Assembly: GCA_043797615.1 (NCBI GenBank)
Contig: JAZDPK010000049.1
Location: 1-13,053, forward strand
Reading direction: 5' to 3'
DNA: 13,053 nucleotides
Origin: JAZDPK01 sp043797615
GTDB lineage: Bacteria; Patescibacteriota; Patescibacteriia; UBA11705; JABHMO01
Made by a program: the position numbers and the translations under genes. How positions within the stretch are numbered: position 1 is the first letter of the stretch; the number at the start of each line of letters is the position of its first letter. Shown piece after piece: positions 1-6,648 of this stretch. The notes under the pieces are model-generated. The model did not search any database and was not told the DNA's origin. It saw only the letters and a list, made by a program, of their open reading frames with translations.

Positions 1-75
1 TGGCTCGACGGGTGGGGATCGGACCCACGACCAATGGATTAACAGTCCACTGCTCTACCACTGAGCTACCGTCGA
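1..75 (-). tRNA. tRNA-Asn (anticodon GTT), CCA encoded
   Basis: Read on the minus strand this folds into a full cloverleaf: 7-bp acceptor stem TCGACGG/CCGTCGA, D arm GCTC-AGTGGTA-GAGC, anticodon stem GTGGA/TCCAT with loop CTGTTAA (anticodon GTT, Asn), a 5-nt variable loop and T stem GTGGG/CCCAC. The discriminator base is G and the 3' CCA is encoded, ending exactly at base 1 of the window. U1-A72 and G73 are as expected for bacterial tRNA-Asn. Oddity: the T loop reads TCCGATC, so position 55, normally U (pseudouridine), is C. All stems pair, so the gene looks functional. Confidence 0.97.
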
Positions 76-91
76 ATAATTGGCTGTTTCA

Positions 92-120
92 ATAATAGCA
101 GATTTTAAAAAACATTTCAA
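92..120 (-). promoter_or_regulatory. Promoter of tRNA-Asn
   Basis: On the minus strand there is a -35 box TTGAAA (115-120), a 17-nt spacer and a -10 box TATTAT (92-97). The -10 is preceded by TGC, giving an extended -10. Transcription would start about 10 nt before the mature tRNA 5' end at base 75, as expected for a short tRNA leader. Confidence 0.7.
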
Positions 121-131
121 GGGCATGCGGC

Positions 132-166
132 AAATAAAAAAGACATCGCTGTTAAGCTTTGTCTTT
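132..166 (-). terminator. Intrinsic terminator, minus strand
   Basis: On the minus strand, AAAGACA (160-166) pairs with TGTCTTT (139-145) and is followed by a T-rich tract, TTTTTATTT (132-140). No intact minus-strand gene lies directly upstream. An open stretch ending in TGA at 192-194 is the only candidate it could serve. Confidence 0.55.
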
Positions 167-303
167 GTTCCCGGCGTTGCGGGAGGAATGTTCATGGTTT
201 TTCCATTTCCGCTTTTAACAAACGCTTAATAAGACTTTCTTTCCATTCATATTCAAATCATACATCAACTAAAATCCGTTTGCAATTTTCAAGATAGCCG
301 GTA

Positions 304-331
304 TTGACAAATCTCCATAATTTGATATACT
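304..331 (+). promoter_or_regulatory. Promoter of the 408-611 gene
   Basis: There is a perfect -35 TTGACA (304-309), a 16-nt spacer and a -10 TATACT (326-331). The -10 is preceded by TG at 323-324, giving an extended -10. The predicted start is near 338, leaving a leader of about 70 nt before the ATG at 408. Confidence 0.75.
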
Positions 332-407
332 CATATAACGCTCAAGACAATATTGATCTTTGACAATCAACCGTTCCCGCAGGCAAACCCATAACAAAGG
401 AGGAAAA

Positions 408-611
408 ATGAACAAAACAAACGGCGACTATTACATTGTTCTTGAATCGCAAATCGGAAAGATCAAAAATTGCCGCACGCCCAAGGCGTTCAAAAACGAA
501 TCGGATTTCAACACCTGGTACCGATTGTTCGGATCGAAGTTGAATCAGAAAGTCATCGCTAAAAATCTAACAATGGAGAAAGCGCGCGAACTGTGCAGAG
601 TCAATCAATAA
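408..611 (+). CDS. Small hypothetical protein (67 aa)
   Basis: I do not recognise this family. The protein is short, basic and soluble, with no signal peptide or membrane segment. Its core reads YYIVLESQIGKIKNC at the N-terminus, then aromatic and hydrophobic residues (FNTWYRLFG) and a probable C-terminal helix (TMEKARELC). I chose the ATG at 408 over an upstream in-frame start at 360 because a perfect AAAGGAGG (396-403) lies 4 nt before it, the same spacing as at four other starts in this window. The gene is monocistronic: it has its own strong promoter at 304-331 and a terminator at 681-711. It converges on rpoD. The clean promoter, ribosome-binding site and terminator argue that it is a real, expressed gene despite its size. 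Confidence 0.75.
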   Translation: MNKTNGDYYIVLESQIGKIKNCRTPKAFKNESDFNTWYRLFGSKLNQKVIAKNLTMEKARELCRVNQ

Positions 612-680
612 TTAATAATTTTTAATTAAACTCAAACACTTGAAAGCCGCTTTTCTCAAGCGCCCATACTGCTCAAAACC

Positions 681-711
681 AAAACCGCGACAGCAACTGC
701 CGCGGTTTTTT
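681..711. terminator. Bidirectional intrinsic terminator
   Basis: AAAACCGCG (681-689) pairs with CGCGGTTTT (701-709), with an inner CAG/CTG helix and a CAA loop. A T-run (706-711) follows on the plus strand. On the minus strand the hairpin is followed by TTTTGGTTTT. It can therefore serve both the 408-611 gene and the convergent rpoD. Confidence 0.8.
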
Positions 712-759
712 ATTATCTCTATGTGGTTTTGCGTGGTTTTATTCGCGTACGGTTTCGCG

Positions 760-820
760 CCTGCCTGCTCGCCGTCGCGTAGCCGCTATGGCGGAGCACG
801 GCCGGCAGGCAGGTTTTTTT
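760..820 (+). terminator. Nested GC-rich hairpin with T-run
   Basis: CCTGCCTGC (760-768) pairs with GCAGGCAGG (805-813). Inside it GCCGT (771-775) pairs with ACGGC (798-802), and CCGC/GCGG (783-794) forms a TATG-capped stem. Seven T residues follow (814-820) on the plus strand. It lies 7 nt beyond the rpoD stop. It may be a backup plus-strand terminator protecting rpoD from convergent transcription, or a dispersed palindromic repeat. Confidence 0.55.
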
Positions 821-827
821 GCGTATG

Positions 828-2129
<1,302 letters not shown>

Positions 2130-2142
2130 AATTTCTATATCT

Positions 2143-3915
2143 TTAATTCAATCCGGCTTTCTGTTCGATGAGCGACTGAATGTCTTTTGTCAATTTGTCT
2201 TTCGCGTCCTTGCGAGCGGCATTATTCACTTCCGCCATTTTGCCGGCGATCCGCCTGTCCAAGTCTTTTGTCCTGATAATGTTGATCAGGCTGATCAGTT
2301 CCTGATCGATCTGGGCAACGGAAAACTCCGGATAGATTTCATCAATATAAACAATCAGGCTGTCTAAATAGCCCTTGTTTTTTTCCGAGCCGGCATCCTC
2401 TGCCAGGCATTCTTGCAGCGCTTTCGGCGAAATGTTGGCTTTTGTTTTATTATAGCACAAAATAATCTCCGTATACAAAGCGCGCAAGTCTTCGTCCCTG
2501 ATCGCTTCCGGCGATAGATATTCCGACGCATAGGCCGCGCGCTCCGGATGATTGAGGATAATCGCGAAAATCCGCTCCAAACATTCTTTTTCCCTTGATT
2601 TTGCGGGCGCTGGAGGCGCGCTGTCCGATTTTTGAACGCGAGGCCCGGCCTTTGTCGCCGGCAAGCTCTCGCGCAATATCTGCTCGGACACGTTCAGCCG
2701 CTCGGCCAATTGCTTCAGCCAATGGTCCTGCTCGATCCTGTTTTTTATCTTTAAAATCTCCGCCAGCAGGATTTTCGCCGCCTGCTTTTTCTTGCTGATG
2801 CTGCCGAGATATTCCCCGGTCAGATATTTGTCGAAATAAAATTGCATGGCCAGCTTTGCCTGCTTCAGCGACAAAACCCAATCAGCCGGATTATTTTTTA
2901 TGCATTCATCAGGATCTTTGCCAAAGACGATCTGGACGATTTTCACGTTCATTTCCGCGGCGTATAGAAGATCGATACTGCGCTGCGCCGCCAGCTGTCC
3001 GGCGCTGTCCTGATCAAAGCACAGCGCGATGTTTTCCGTGTATCTTTTGATGATGCCGATCTGATCGGCGGTCAGCGCCGTGCCCGAGCAGGCAACGGTG
3101 TTTTTGAATCCGGCCTGATGGCATGCGATGACGTCTAGGTTGCCTTCAACCACGACGGCGTAGTTCTGTTCGCGGATCGCCATTTTCGCCTTGTCCAATC
3201 CGAACAGCACTTTGCCTTTGTGGTAAAGCTCGCCCTCCGGCGTGTTGATGTATTTCGCCGGCTCGCCTTCTTTCAAAGCGCGTGCGGAAAAGCCGATCAC
3301 GTTGCCGTGGATGTCTTGAATCGGAAAAGTCACCCGGCCGCGGAACCGGTCGTAATAGCCGGTGCCTTTGTCTTTTTTAACAACCAATCCGGCTTGGAAT
3401 ATCTCGGTTTCGTTGAATTTTTTGTTCAACAGGAATTTCAGCAGATCGTCCCAGGAATCAAGGGCATAGCCGATTTTAAAACTTTCCAGCGTTTCCTTGC
3501 TTAATCCCCTTTTTTCAACATAATCGCGGGCGATCTTGCCGTTTTGTCCGTTCAAGCAGTCCTGCCAATGGCCGGCCGCGAGCTTGCATATCTCTTGGAG
3601 CCTTGTTTTGCGGCCGGCGGTCTTCGCGTCGAATTGCTTCAGTTCCACGCCCGCTTTTTTTGCCAGGATTTTCAGCGCTTCGGCGAATTCCACGTTCTCG
3701 ATCTTTTCCACGAACGTGAACATGTCGCCGCCCTCGTTGCAGCCGAAGCAATGCCAGATTTGGCGGTCCGGATTGACATGGAACGACGGCGTTTTTTCAT
3801 TATGAAAAGGGCAGCGCGCTTTCCAGCTCGCGCCGGTCTTCTTCAGCTGGACGTAATCCTGGACAACGGACACGATATCGAGCTTGTGTTTTATTTCATC
3901 AATATTTTCCGACAT
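2143..3915 (-). CDS. dnaG: DNA primase DnaG
   Basis: This enzyme makes RNA primers for replication. The 590 residues start with a CHC2 zinc-binding domain: C35 and H38 in CPFH, C56 and C59 in CFGC. The primase core follows, with YINTPEGELYHKG (222-234), and then the TOPRIM domain with EGNLDV (257-262), DQDSAG (301-306) and DPDE (334-337). Past ~430 lies a Pro/Ala linker and a helical C-terminal domain expected to contact the DnaB helicase. The length fits the family. I chose the ATG at 3915, giving MSENIDEIKHKLDI, over an in-frame TTG at 3966. The extra 17 residues are hydrophobic, absent from normal primases, and the family starts just before the ...I..V..Y helix. No Shine-Dalgarno is visible. 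The gene leads the dnaG-rpoD pair; rpsU, often first in this operon elsewhere, is not here. Confidence 0.96.
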   Translation of the reverse strand: MSENIDEIKHKLDIVSVVQDYVQLKKTGASWKARCPFHNEKTPSFHVNPDRQIWHCFGCNEGGDMFTFVEKIENVEFAEALKILAKKAGVELKQFDAKTAGRKTRLQEICKLAAGHWQDCLNGQNGKIARDYVEKRGLSKETLESFKIGYALDSWDDLLKFLLNKKFNETEIFQAGLVVKKDKGTGYYDRFRGRVTFPIQDIHGNVIGFSARALKEGEPAKYINTPEGELYHKGKVLFGLDKAKMAIREQNYAVVVEGNLDVIACHQAGFKNTVACSGTALTADQIGIIKRYTENIALCFDQDSAGQLAAQRSIDLLYAAEMNVKIVQIVFGKDPDECIKNNPADWVLSLKQAKLAMQFYFDKYLTGEYLGSISKKKQAAKILLAEILKIKNRIEQDHWLKQLAERLNVSEQILRESLPATKAGPRVQKSDSAPPAPAKSREKECLERIFAIILNHPERAAYASEYLSPEAIRDEDLRALYTEIILCYNKTKANISPKALQECLAEDAGSEKNKGYLDSLIVYIDEIYPEFSVAQIDQELISLINIIRTKDLDRRIAGKMAEVNNAARKDAKDKLTKDIQSLIEQKAGLN

Positions 3916-4196
3916 AAATAAATCAAGCGCAAAACTCAAAATAAATTCAAAACTCAAGAAAAACAATCAAAAGGTATCAATTTTATTTGCGAATCATGGT
4001 CTGAACAATTTTCAGATTTTCATTAGAGCACAAAGCGATCTTGGATGCAGTCTCGTGGCATTATTCAAGATTGCGTCGCTTTATTTTGAAATTTGAATTA
4101 ATACTAAGGCAAAAGCTCGCAAATAAATAAGTTTCCTTTAGATTTTTATATTTTGATTTAAAATTTGTTTAGGATTTAGGGTTTAGAAATTGGAAT
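3916..4196. other. AT-rich intergenic spacer upstream of dnaG
   Basis: About 280 nt with no convincing gene. The left part should carry the dnaG-rpoD promoter, but no clean -35/-10 pair stands out. The right part (about 4140-4195) is built of quasi-repeated AT words such as GGATTTAGGGTTTAGAAATT, a low-complexity style of spacer. No clear terminator for the 4197-4508 gene's neighbour was found. Confidence 0.4.
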
Positions 4197-4508
4197 TTAC
4201 TGTGTCTCGTAGATATCTTTAATCACTTGAGTAATTCTTCTCGCTTCGTCCTCAACCGTATCTCCGTCATACTCGCCCGAATGCGCGTGTTCGCTGCCGT
4301 AGGAAGGCTGCTTTTGGTCCAAATGCAAACTCACTTCGAAATATTTTTCGAATTCTTTCAGATAAACGTGGAACCGCGGATAAAATCCCTGGCCGAGTTT
4401 GCGCGCGTAGCTGATTTCCGTCGGATTCGGATCCTGGTTTTCGCCGTAGCCGGCCCGGCGGATCAATTCGCGCGGGTTATAATTGCGGTAAGGGAATTTA
4501 AAATTCAT
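4197..4508 (-). CDS. Hypothetical protein (103 aa)
   Basis: I cannot assign this to a named family. The 103 residues are soluble, with no signal peptide or membrane segment. The N-terminal third (NYNPRELIRRAGYGENQDP) looks like an extended, Arg/Gly/Asn-rich region. The middle (ARKLGQGFYPRFHVYLKEFEKYFEVSLHLDQ) predicts beta strands and a helix. A polar stretch, PSYGSEHAHSGEYDGDTVEDE (about 68-88), is rich in His, Glu and Asp and could bind metal, followed by a C-terminal helix. The ordered hydrophobic pattern and codon use support a real gene. It is flanked by AT-rich spacers, has no obvious Shine-Dalgarno, and sits 146 nt downstream of the radical SAM gene on the same strand. Confidence 0.7.
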   Translation of the reverse strand: MNFKFPYRNYNPRELIRRAGYGENQDPNPTEISYARKLGQGFYPRFHVYLKEFEKYFEVSLHLDQKQPSYGSEHAHSGEYDGDTVEDEARRITQVIKDIYETQ

Positions 4509-4654
4509 ATTTTTTTAAATTTATTCTTTTTCATAGACTATTAAAAATATGCGGGACCGTTTTTATTATTTTATTTTTTCGTGACAATCTTAATGCAATA
4601 AATCAATAAAGAGCGAGCTATGCGAGCGGGAATAAATCTTTTTCATTCTTTTGT

Positions 4655-6130
4655 TCAGATCCCGAATATCTTCTGAAAGTGAAATCCATACACCATGAAC
4701 GTGATCGCCATGGGCAAAAGCTTCGGCTTGCGGAAAAGCGTCCAGAAAAATATTTTCCAATAATACCATCTGCCGCGTTTCACGATTCCAAGCCAGAAGA
4801 TCGACTTGAAAAACGCGCCAATGTAATCAATTTCAAATCGGACCGGCCGGATTCGCTTCGGATTGTGATTTTTCAAGAAATCTTTCACGCGCAGATAAAA
4901 ATGCTTGTCGGAATAAATCGAATGCAAGACTTTTTTGTAACCGAGGATTAATTTTTCCTTGTTCATTTTCGGAATGAAATTCAACGTGGCGTCCGTGTTG
5001 TCGCCGGTCATTTCGTTCAAAATCCGGTTTTCCTTTTTCAAACGGGCGTAGAGGCGCGTGCCGGTGGGCGCGGACAAAAGCCCGACCATCGCCATGACGA
5101 TGTTGCTGTCCTGGATGAACTTGGACATGCGGGCGAAAATCGTTTCATTGTCGTTGTCGAATCCGACGATGAATCCTCCCTGAACTTGGAATCCGAAGCT
5201 TTGGATTTTCTTGACGCTCGCGACCAAATCGCGGTTGTTGTTTTGAATTTTATTGCATTCTTTCAAGCTGTCTTCGTCCGGCGATTCAATTCCAATGAAC
5301 ACGTTGTCAAATCCGGCGTCGGCCATCATCGTCATCAATTCGTCGTCGTCCGCCAAGTTAATTGAAGCTTCGGTGATAAAAGCGAACGGATATTTCCGCT
5401 TTTCCATCCATTCCGAAATGGCTGGCAGAATTTCCGTTTTCAATTTGAATTTATTGCCGATGAAATTGTCATCGACGAAAAAAAGCGCGCCGCGGTAGCC
5501 GCGTTCGTACAGCGCGTTCAATTCGCCGAGCACCTGCTCCTTTGTTTTCGTGCGCGGCGTTCTGCCGAATAACGAAGTGATGTCGCAGAATTCGCAGTTG
5601 AACGGACAGCCGCGGGAATATTGCAGATTCATGTTGCCGTAATGGCGGAATTTGATCAGATCCCAGGCTGGCGCCGGCGTTTTTTCGATGTTCGCTTTCA
5701 ATTCGGTGCGGTAAATATGGCGCGCCCGTCCGTTTCGCAAATCGCGCAAAAATTCCGGCAAGGTTATTTCCGCTTCATTTAAAATCAGATGATCGACGCG
5801 GCTGAACGCTTTCGGCTCGCCGGTGAACAATGGCCCGCCGGCCGCGATTTTCTTTTTCAATCGGCGGCATCGCCTCATTATTTCCAAAACCGAATTGCGC
5901 TGCGCCGACATCGCGCTGATAAACACGTAATCCGCTTTCTTGATTTCCTTGTCTTTCAATTTTCTGATGTTCAAATCCACCAATTTCAAATCCCAATCCT
6001 TCGGCAACATCGCCGCGACCGTCAGCAAGCCGAGCGGCGGATTGGCTGCTTTGCGCGCGATAAATTTCAGAGCGTGCTTAAAGCTCCAAAAAGTATCGGG
6101 GTATTTGGGGTAAACGAGTAATATTTTCAT
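4655..6130 (-). CDS. Radical SAM protein with N-terminal B12-binding-like domain (DUF4070-type C-terminus)
   Basis: Residues 1-~150 form a Rossmann-like cobalamin-binding-type domain (MKILLVYPKYP, PPLGLLTVAAMLP, KKIAAGGPLF, and LNEAEITLPEFL near 117-128). Residues ~165-370 are the radical SAM barrel with YSRGCPFNCEFCDIT; C175, C179 and C182 bind the 4Fe-4S cluster that cleaves S-adenosylmethionine. GGFIVGFDNDNE (318-329) and LLSAPTGTRLYARL are typical of the class B-like family that also holds hopanoid methylase HpnP. The rest (~375-491) matches the DUF4070-type tail in style and is rich in Trp, Phe and basic residues, perhaps membrane-associated. The DxHxxG cobalamin motif is not visible, since VDLNIRKL stands at that point, so any cobalamin would bind without a lower His ligand. 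The substrate is unknown; a methylase or other C-C/C-S bond enzyme is possible. No Shine-Dalgarno precedes the ATG. Confidence 0.88.
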   Translation of the reverse strand: MKILLVYPKYPDTFWSFKHALKFIARKAANPPLGLLTVAAMLPKDWDLKLVDLNIRKLKDKEIKKADYVFISAMSAQRNSVLEIMRRCRRLKKKIAAGGPLFTGEPKAFSRVDHLILNEAEITLPEFLRDLRNGRARHIYRTELKANIEKTPAPAWDLIKFRHYGNMNLQYSRGCPFNCEFCDITSLFGRTPRTKTKEQVLGELNALYERGYRGALFFVDDNFIGNKFKLKTEILPAISEWMEKRKYPFAFITEASINLADDDELMTMMADAGFDNVFIGIESPDEDSLKECNKIQNNNRDLVASVKKIQSFGFQVQGGFIVGFDNDNETIFARMSKFIQDSNIVMAMVGLLSAPTGTRLYARLKKENRILNEMTGDNTDATLNFIPKMNKEKLILGYKKVLHSIYSDKHFYLRVKDFLKNHNPKRIRPVRFEIDYIGAFFKSIFWLGIVKRGRWYYWKIFFWTLFRKPKLLPMAITFMVYGFHFQKIFGI

Positions 6131-6220
6131 GGAAATAATGTGATAAATGAGATAAACGAGATTTGCGTGATAAGATTGTCTAGATAATCACGTTTATCGC
6201 GTTCATCCCGTTTTGTCTTT
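6131..6220. repeat. Inverted array of degenerate 9-bp units (TTTATCnCG)
   Basis: Around a central TCTAGA (6179-6184) the sequence reads outward on each strand as 9-nt words. On the minus strand to the left: TTATCACG, CAAATCTCG, TTTATCTCA, TTTATCACA, TTATTTCC. On the plus strand to the right: TAATCACG, TTTATCGCG, TTCATCCCG, TTTTGTC. The array ends at the radical SAM start codon on one side and overlaps the -35 region of the plus-strand promoter on the other. Confidence 0.6.
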
Positions 6221-6241
6221 TGCAATGATTTATGCTACGAT
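6213..6241 (+). promoter_or_regulatory. Plus-strand promoter of the 6248-6545 transcript
   Basis: There is a -35 TTGTCT (6213-6218), a 17-nt spacer and a -10 TACGAT (6236-6241). TG at 6233-6234 gives an extended -10. The predicted start is near 6248. No conventional plus-strand gene follows for 2.7 kb. Confidence 0.5.
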
Positions 6242-6247
6242 TAGATC

Positions 6248-6545
6248 ACCTTTAACAAGCGGTTGGTTGTAGTAAGCGTTCAAGCAACCGGACCAAGCTT
6301 GCATCCGAAGAAGCGCGCGGAACACGTTCATCGCTCTGAAACAGCTTGTCTATTCACGAGTGATCAAATTCGGAGCCAGCGCTCGACCCGCCGCCGTTTC
6401 CGGAAAAAGCCCCGGCCAAGTGAACGCCTCGGAACGCGTTTTCCGAGCCAACTGCAAAGGAGGGTTTCATGTGCGTTGGCGAGGTTCCGCCTAAAAAAGC
6501 GGAACCGGGCTCCCGCATCGCAATGCGACGGGAGCTTTTTATTTT
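6248..6545 (+). ncRNA. Candidate structured RNA of unknown family
   Basis: A promoter (6213-6241) and an intrinsic terminator (6509-6548) bound about 300 GC-rich nt between two minus-strand genes. Visible stems include CGGTTG/CAACCG (6260-6265 with 6285-6290), CTCGGAA/TTCCGAG (6428-6434 with 6441-6447) and GGTTCCGC/GCGGAACC (6483-6490 with 6499-6506). Longer reading frames on both strands here are Arg/Ser/Pro-rich and not protein-like. I checked by eye for RNase P, tmRNA, SRP, 6S, T-box, cobalamin and TPP signatures and saw none. Near its 3' end the RNA carries a perfect ribosome-binding site and ATG, so it might instead be the long leader of a tiny ORF. Confidence 0.4.
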
Positions 6546-6588
6546 TTTCAATATGCATAATAACTCTAAGGGCGCCATCGCCGCTTAG
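6469..6588 (+). CDS. Possible 39-aa ORF overlapping a terminator
   Basis: AAAGGAGG at 6456-6463 sits 5 nt before this ATG, identical in sequence and spacing to the two starts at 8941 and 9448. The ORF begins MCVGEVPPKKAEPGSRIAMR and runs 39 residues to TAG at 6586-6588. Its coding sequence is made largely of two hairpins, the second being an intrinsic terminator whose T-run (6536-6548) precedes the stop codon. Transcripts ending at that terminator would lack a stop. It may be a genuine micro-protein, a nonstop ORF handled by ribosome rescue, or an accidental start in a structured RNA. No family is recognised. Confidence 0.3.
   Translation: MCVGEVPPKKAEPGSRIAMRRELFIFFNMHNNSKGAIAA
6509..6548 (+). 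terminator. Intrinsic terminator of the 6248-6545 transcript
   Basis: GCTCCCG (6509-6515) pairs with CGGGAGC (6529-6535), with a possible inner CAT/ATG helix, followed by TTTTTATTTTTTT. It sits directly behind another stem, GGTTCCGC/GCGGAACC (6483-6506). Nothing T-rich follows on the minus strand, so it works on the plus strand only. Confidence 0.8.
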
Positions 6589-6590
6589 AG
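6564..6590. repeat. Strong hairpin CTCTAAG-GGCG...CGCC-CTTAGAG
   Basis: CTCTAAG (6564-6570) pairs with CTTAGAG (6584-6590) and GGCG (6571-6574) pairs with CGCC (6579-6582) around a CCAT loop. No T-run follows on either strand, so it is not a classic terminator. On the minus strand it would lie within about 20 nt of the start predicted from the promoter at 6613-6640, and so would form the 5' cap stem of that transcript. Confidence 0.6.
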
Positions 6591-6612
6591 TCTGTCGAAA
6601 ATTACTGTCTTA

Positions 6613-6640
6613 ATTATACCAGTATGACGGTTAAATGCAA
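6613..6640 (-). promoter_or_regulatory. Minus-strand promoter facing the radical SAM gene
   Basis: On the minus strand there is a -35 TTGCAT (6635-6640), a 16-nt spacer and a perfect -10 TATAAT (6613-6618) preceded by TGG, a full extended -10. The start is predicted near 6606. It is the best visible promoter for the radical SAM gene, giving a leader of about 475 nt that is antisense to the whole 6248-6545 unit. Confidence 0.6.
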
Positions 6641-6648
6641 ATGCGACA

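Larger units (their letters stand above)
76..407. other. Intergenic region between tRNA-Asn and the 408-611 gene
   Basis: This 332-nt spacer separates divergent units. It contains the tRNA promoter (92-120), a minus-strand terminator (132-166), a possible decayed minus-strand reading frame (about 192-340) and the plus-strand promoter at 304-331. No intact gene was seen in it. Confidence 0.6.

Noticed and set aside
3916..3966. 17-residue N-terminal extension of DnaG from an upstream TTG
   Set aside because: The added residues are hydrophobic and atypical of primases, and the ATG at 3915 gives the normal N-terminus.
6131..6220. CRISPR array
   Set aside because: The units are 9 bp, degenerate and contiguous with no spacers, and they invert at a central palindrome. 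No cas genes are nearby.
6263..6613. 116-codon plus-strand and 74-codon minus-strand frames in the 6250-6613 region
   Set aside because: Both are rich in Arg, Ser and Pro with no start signals and run straight through hairpins. A structured RNA explains the region better.
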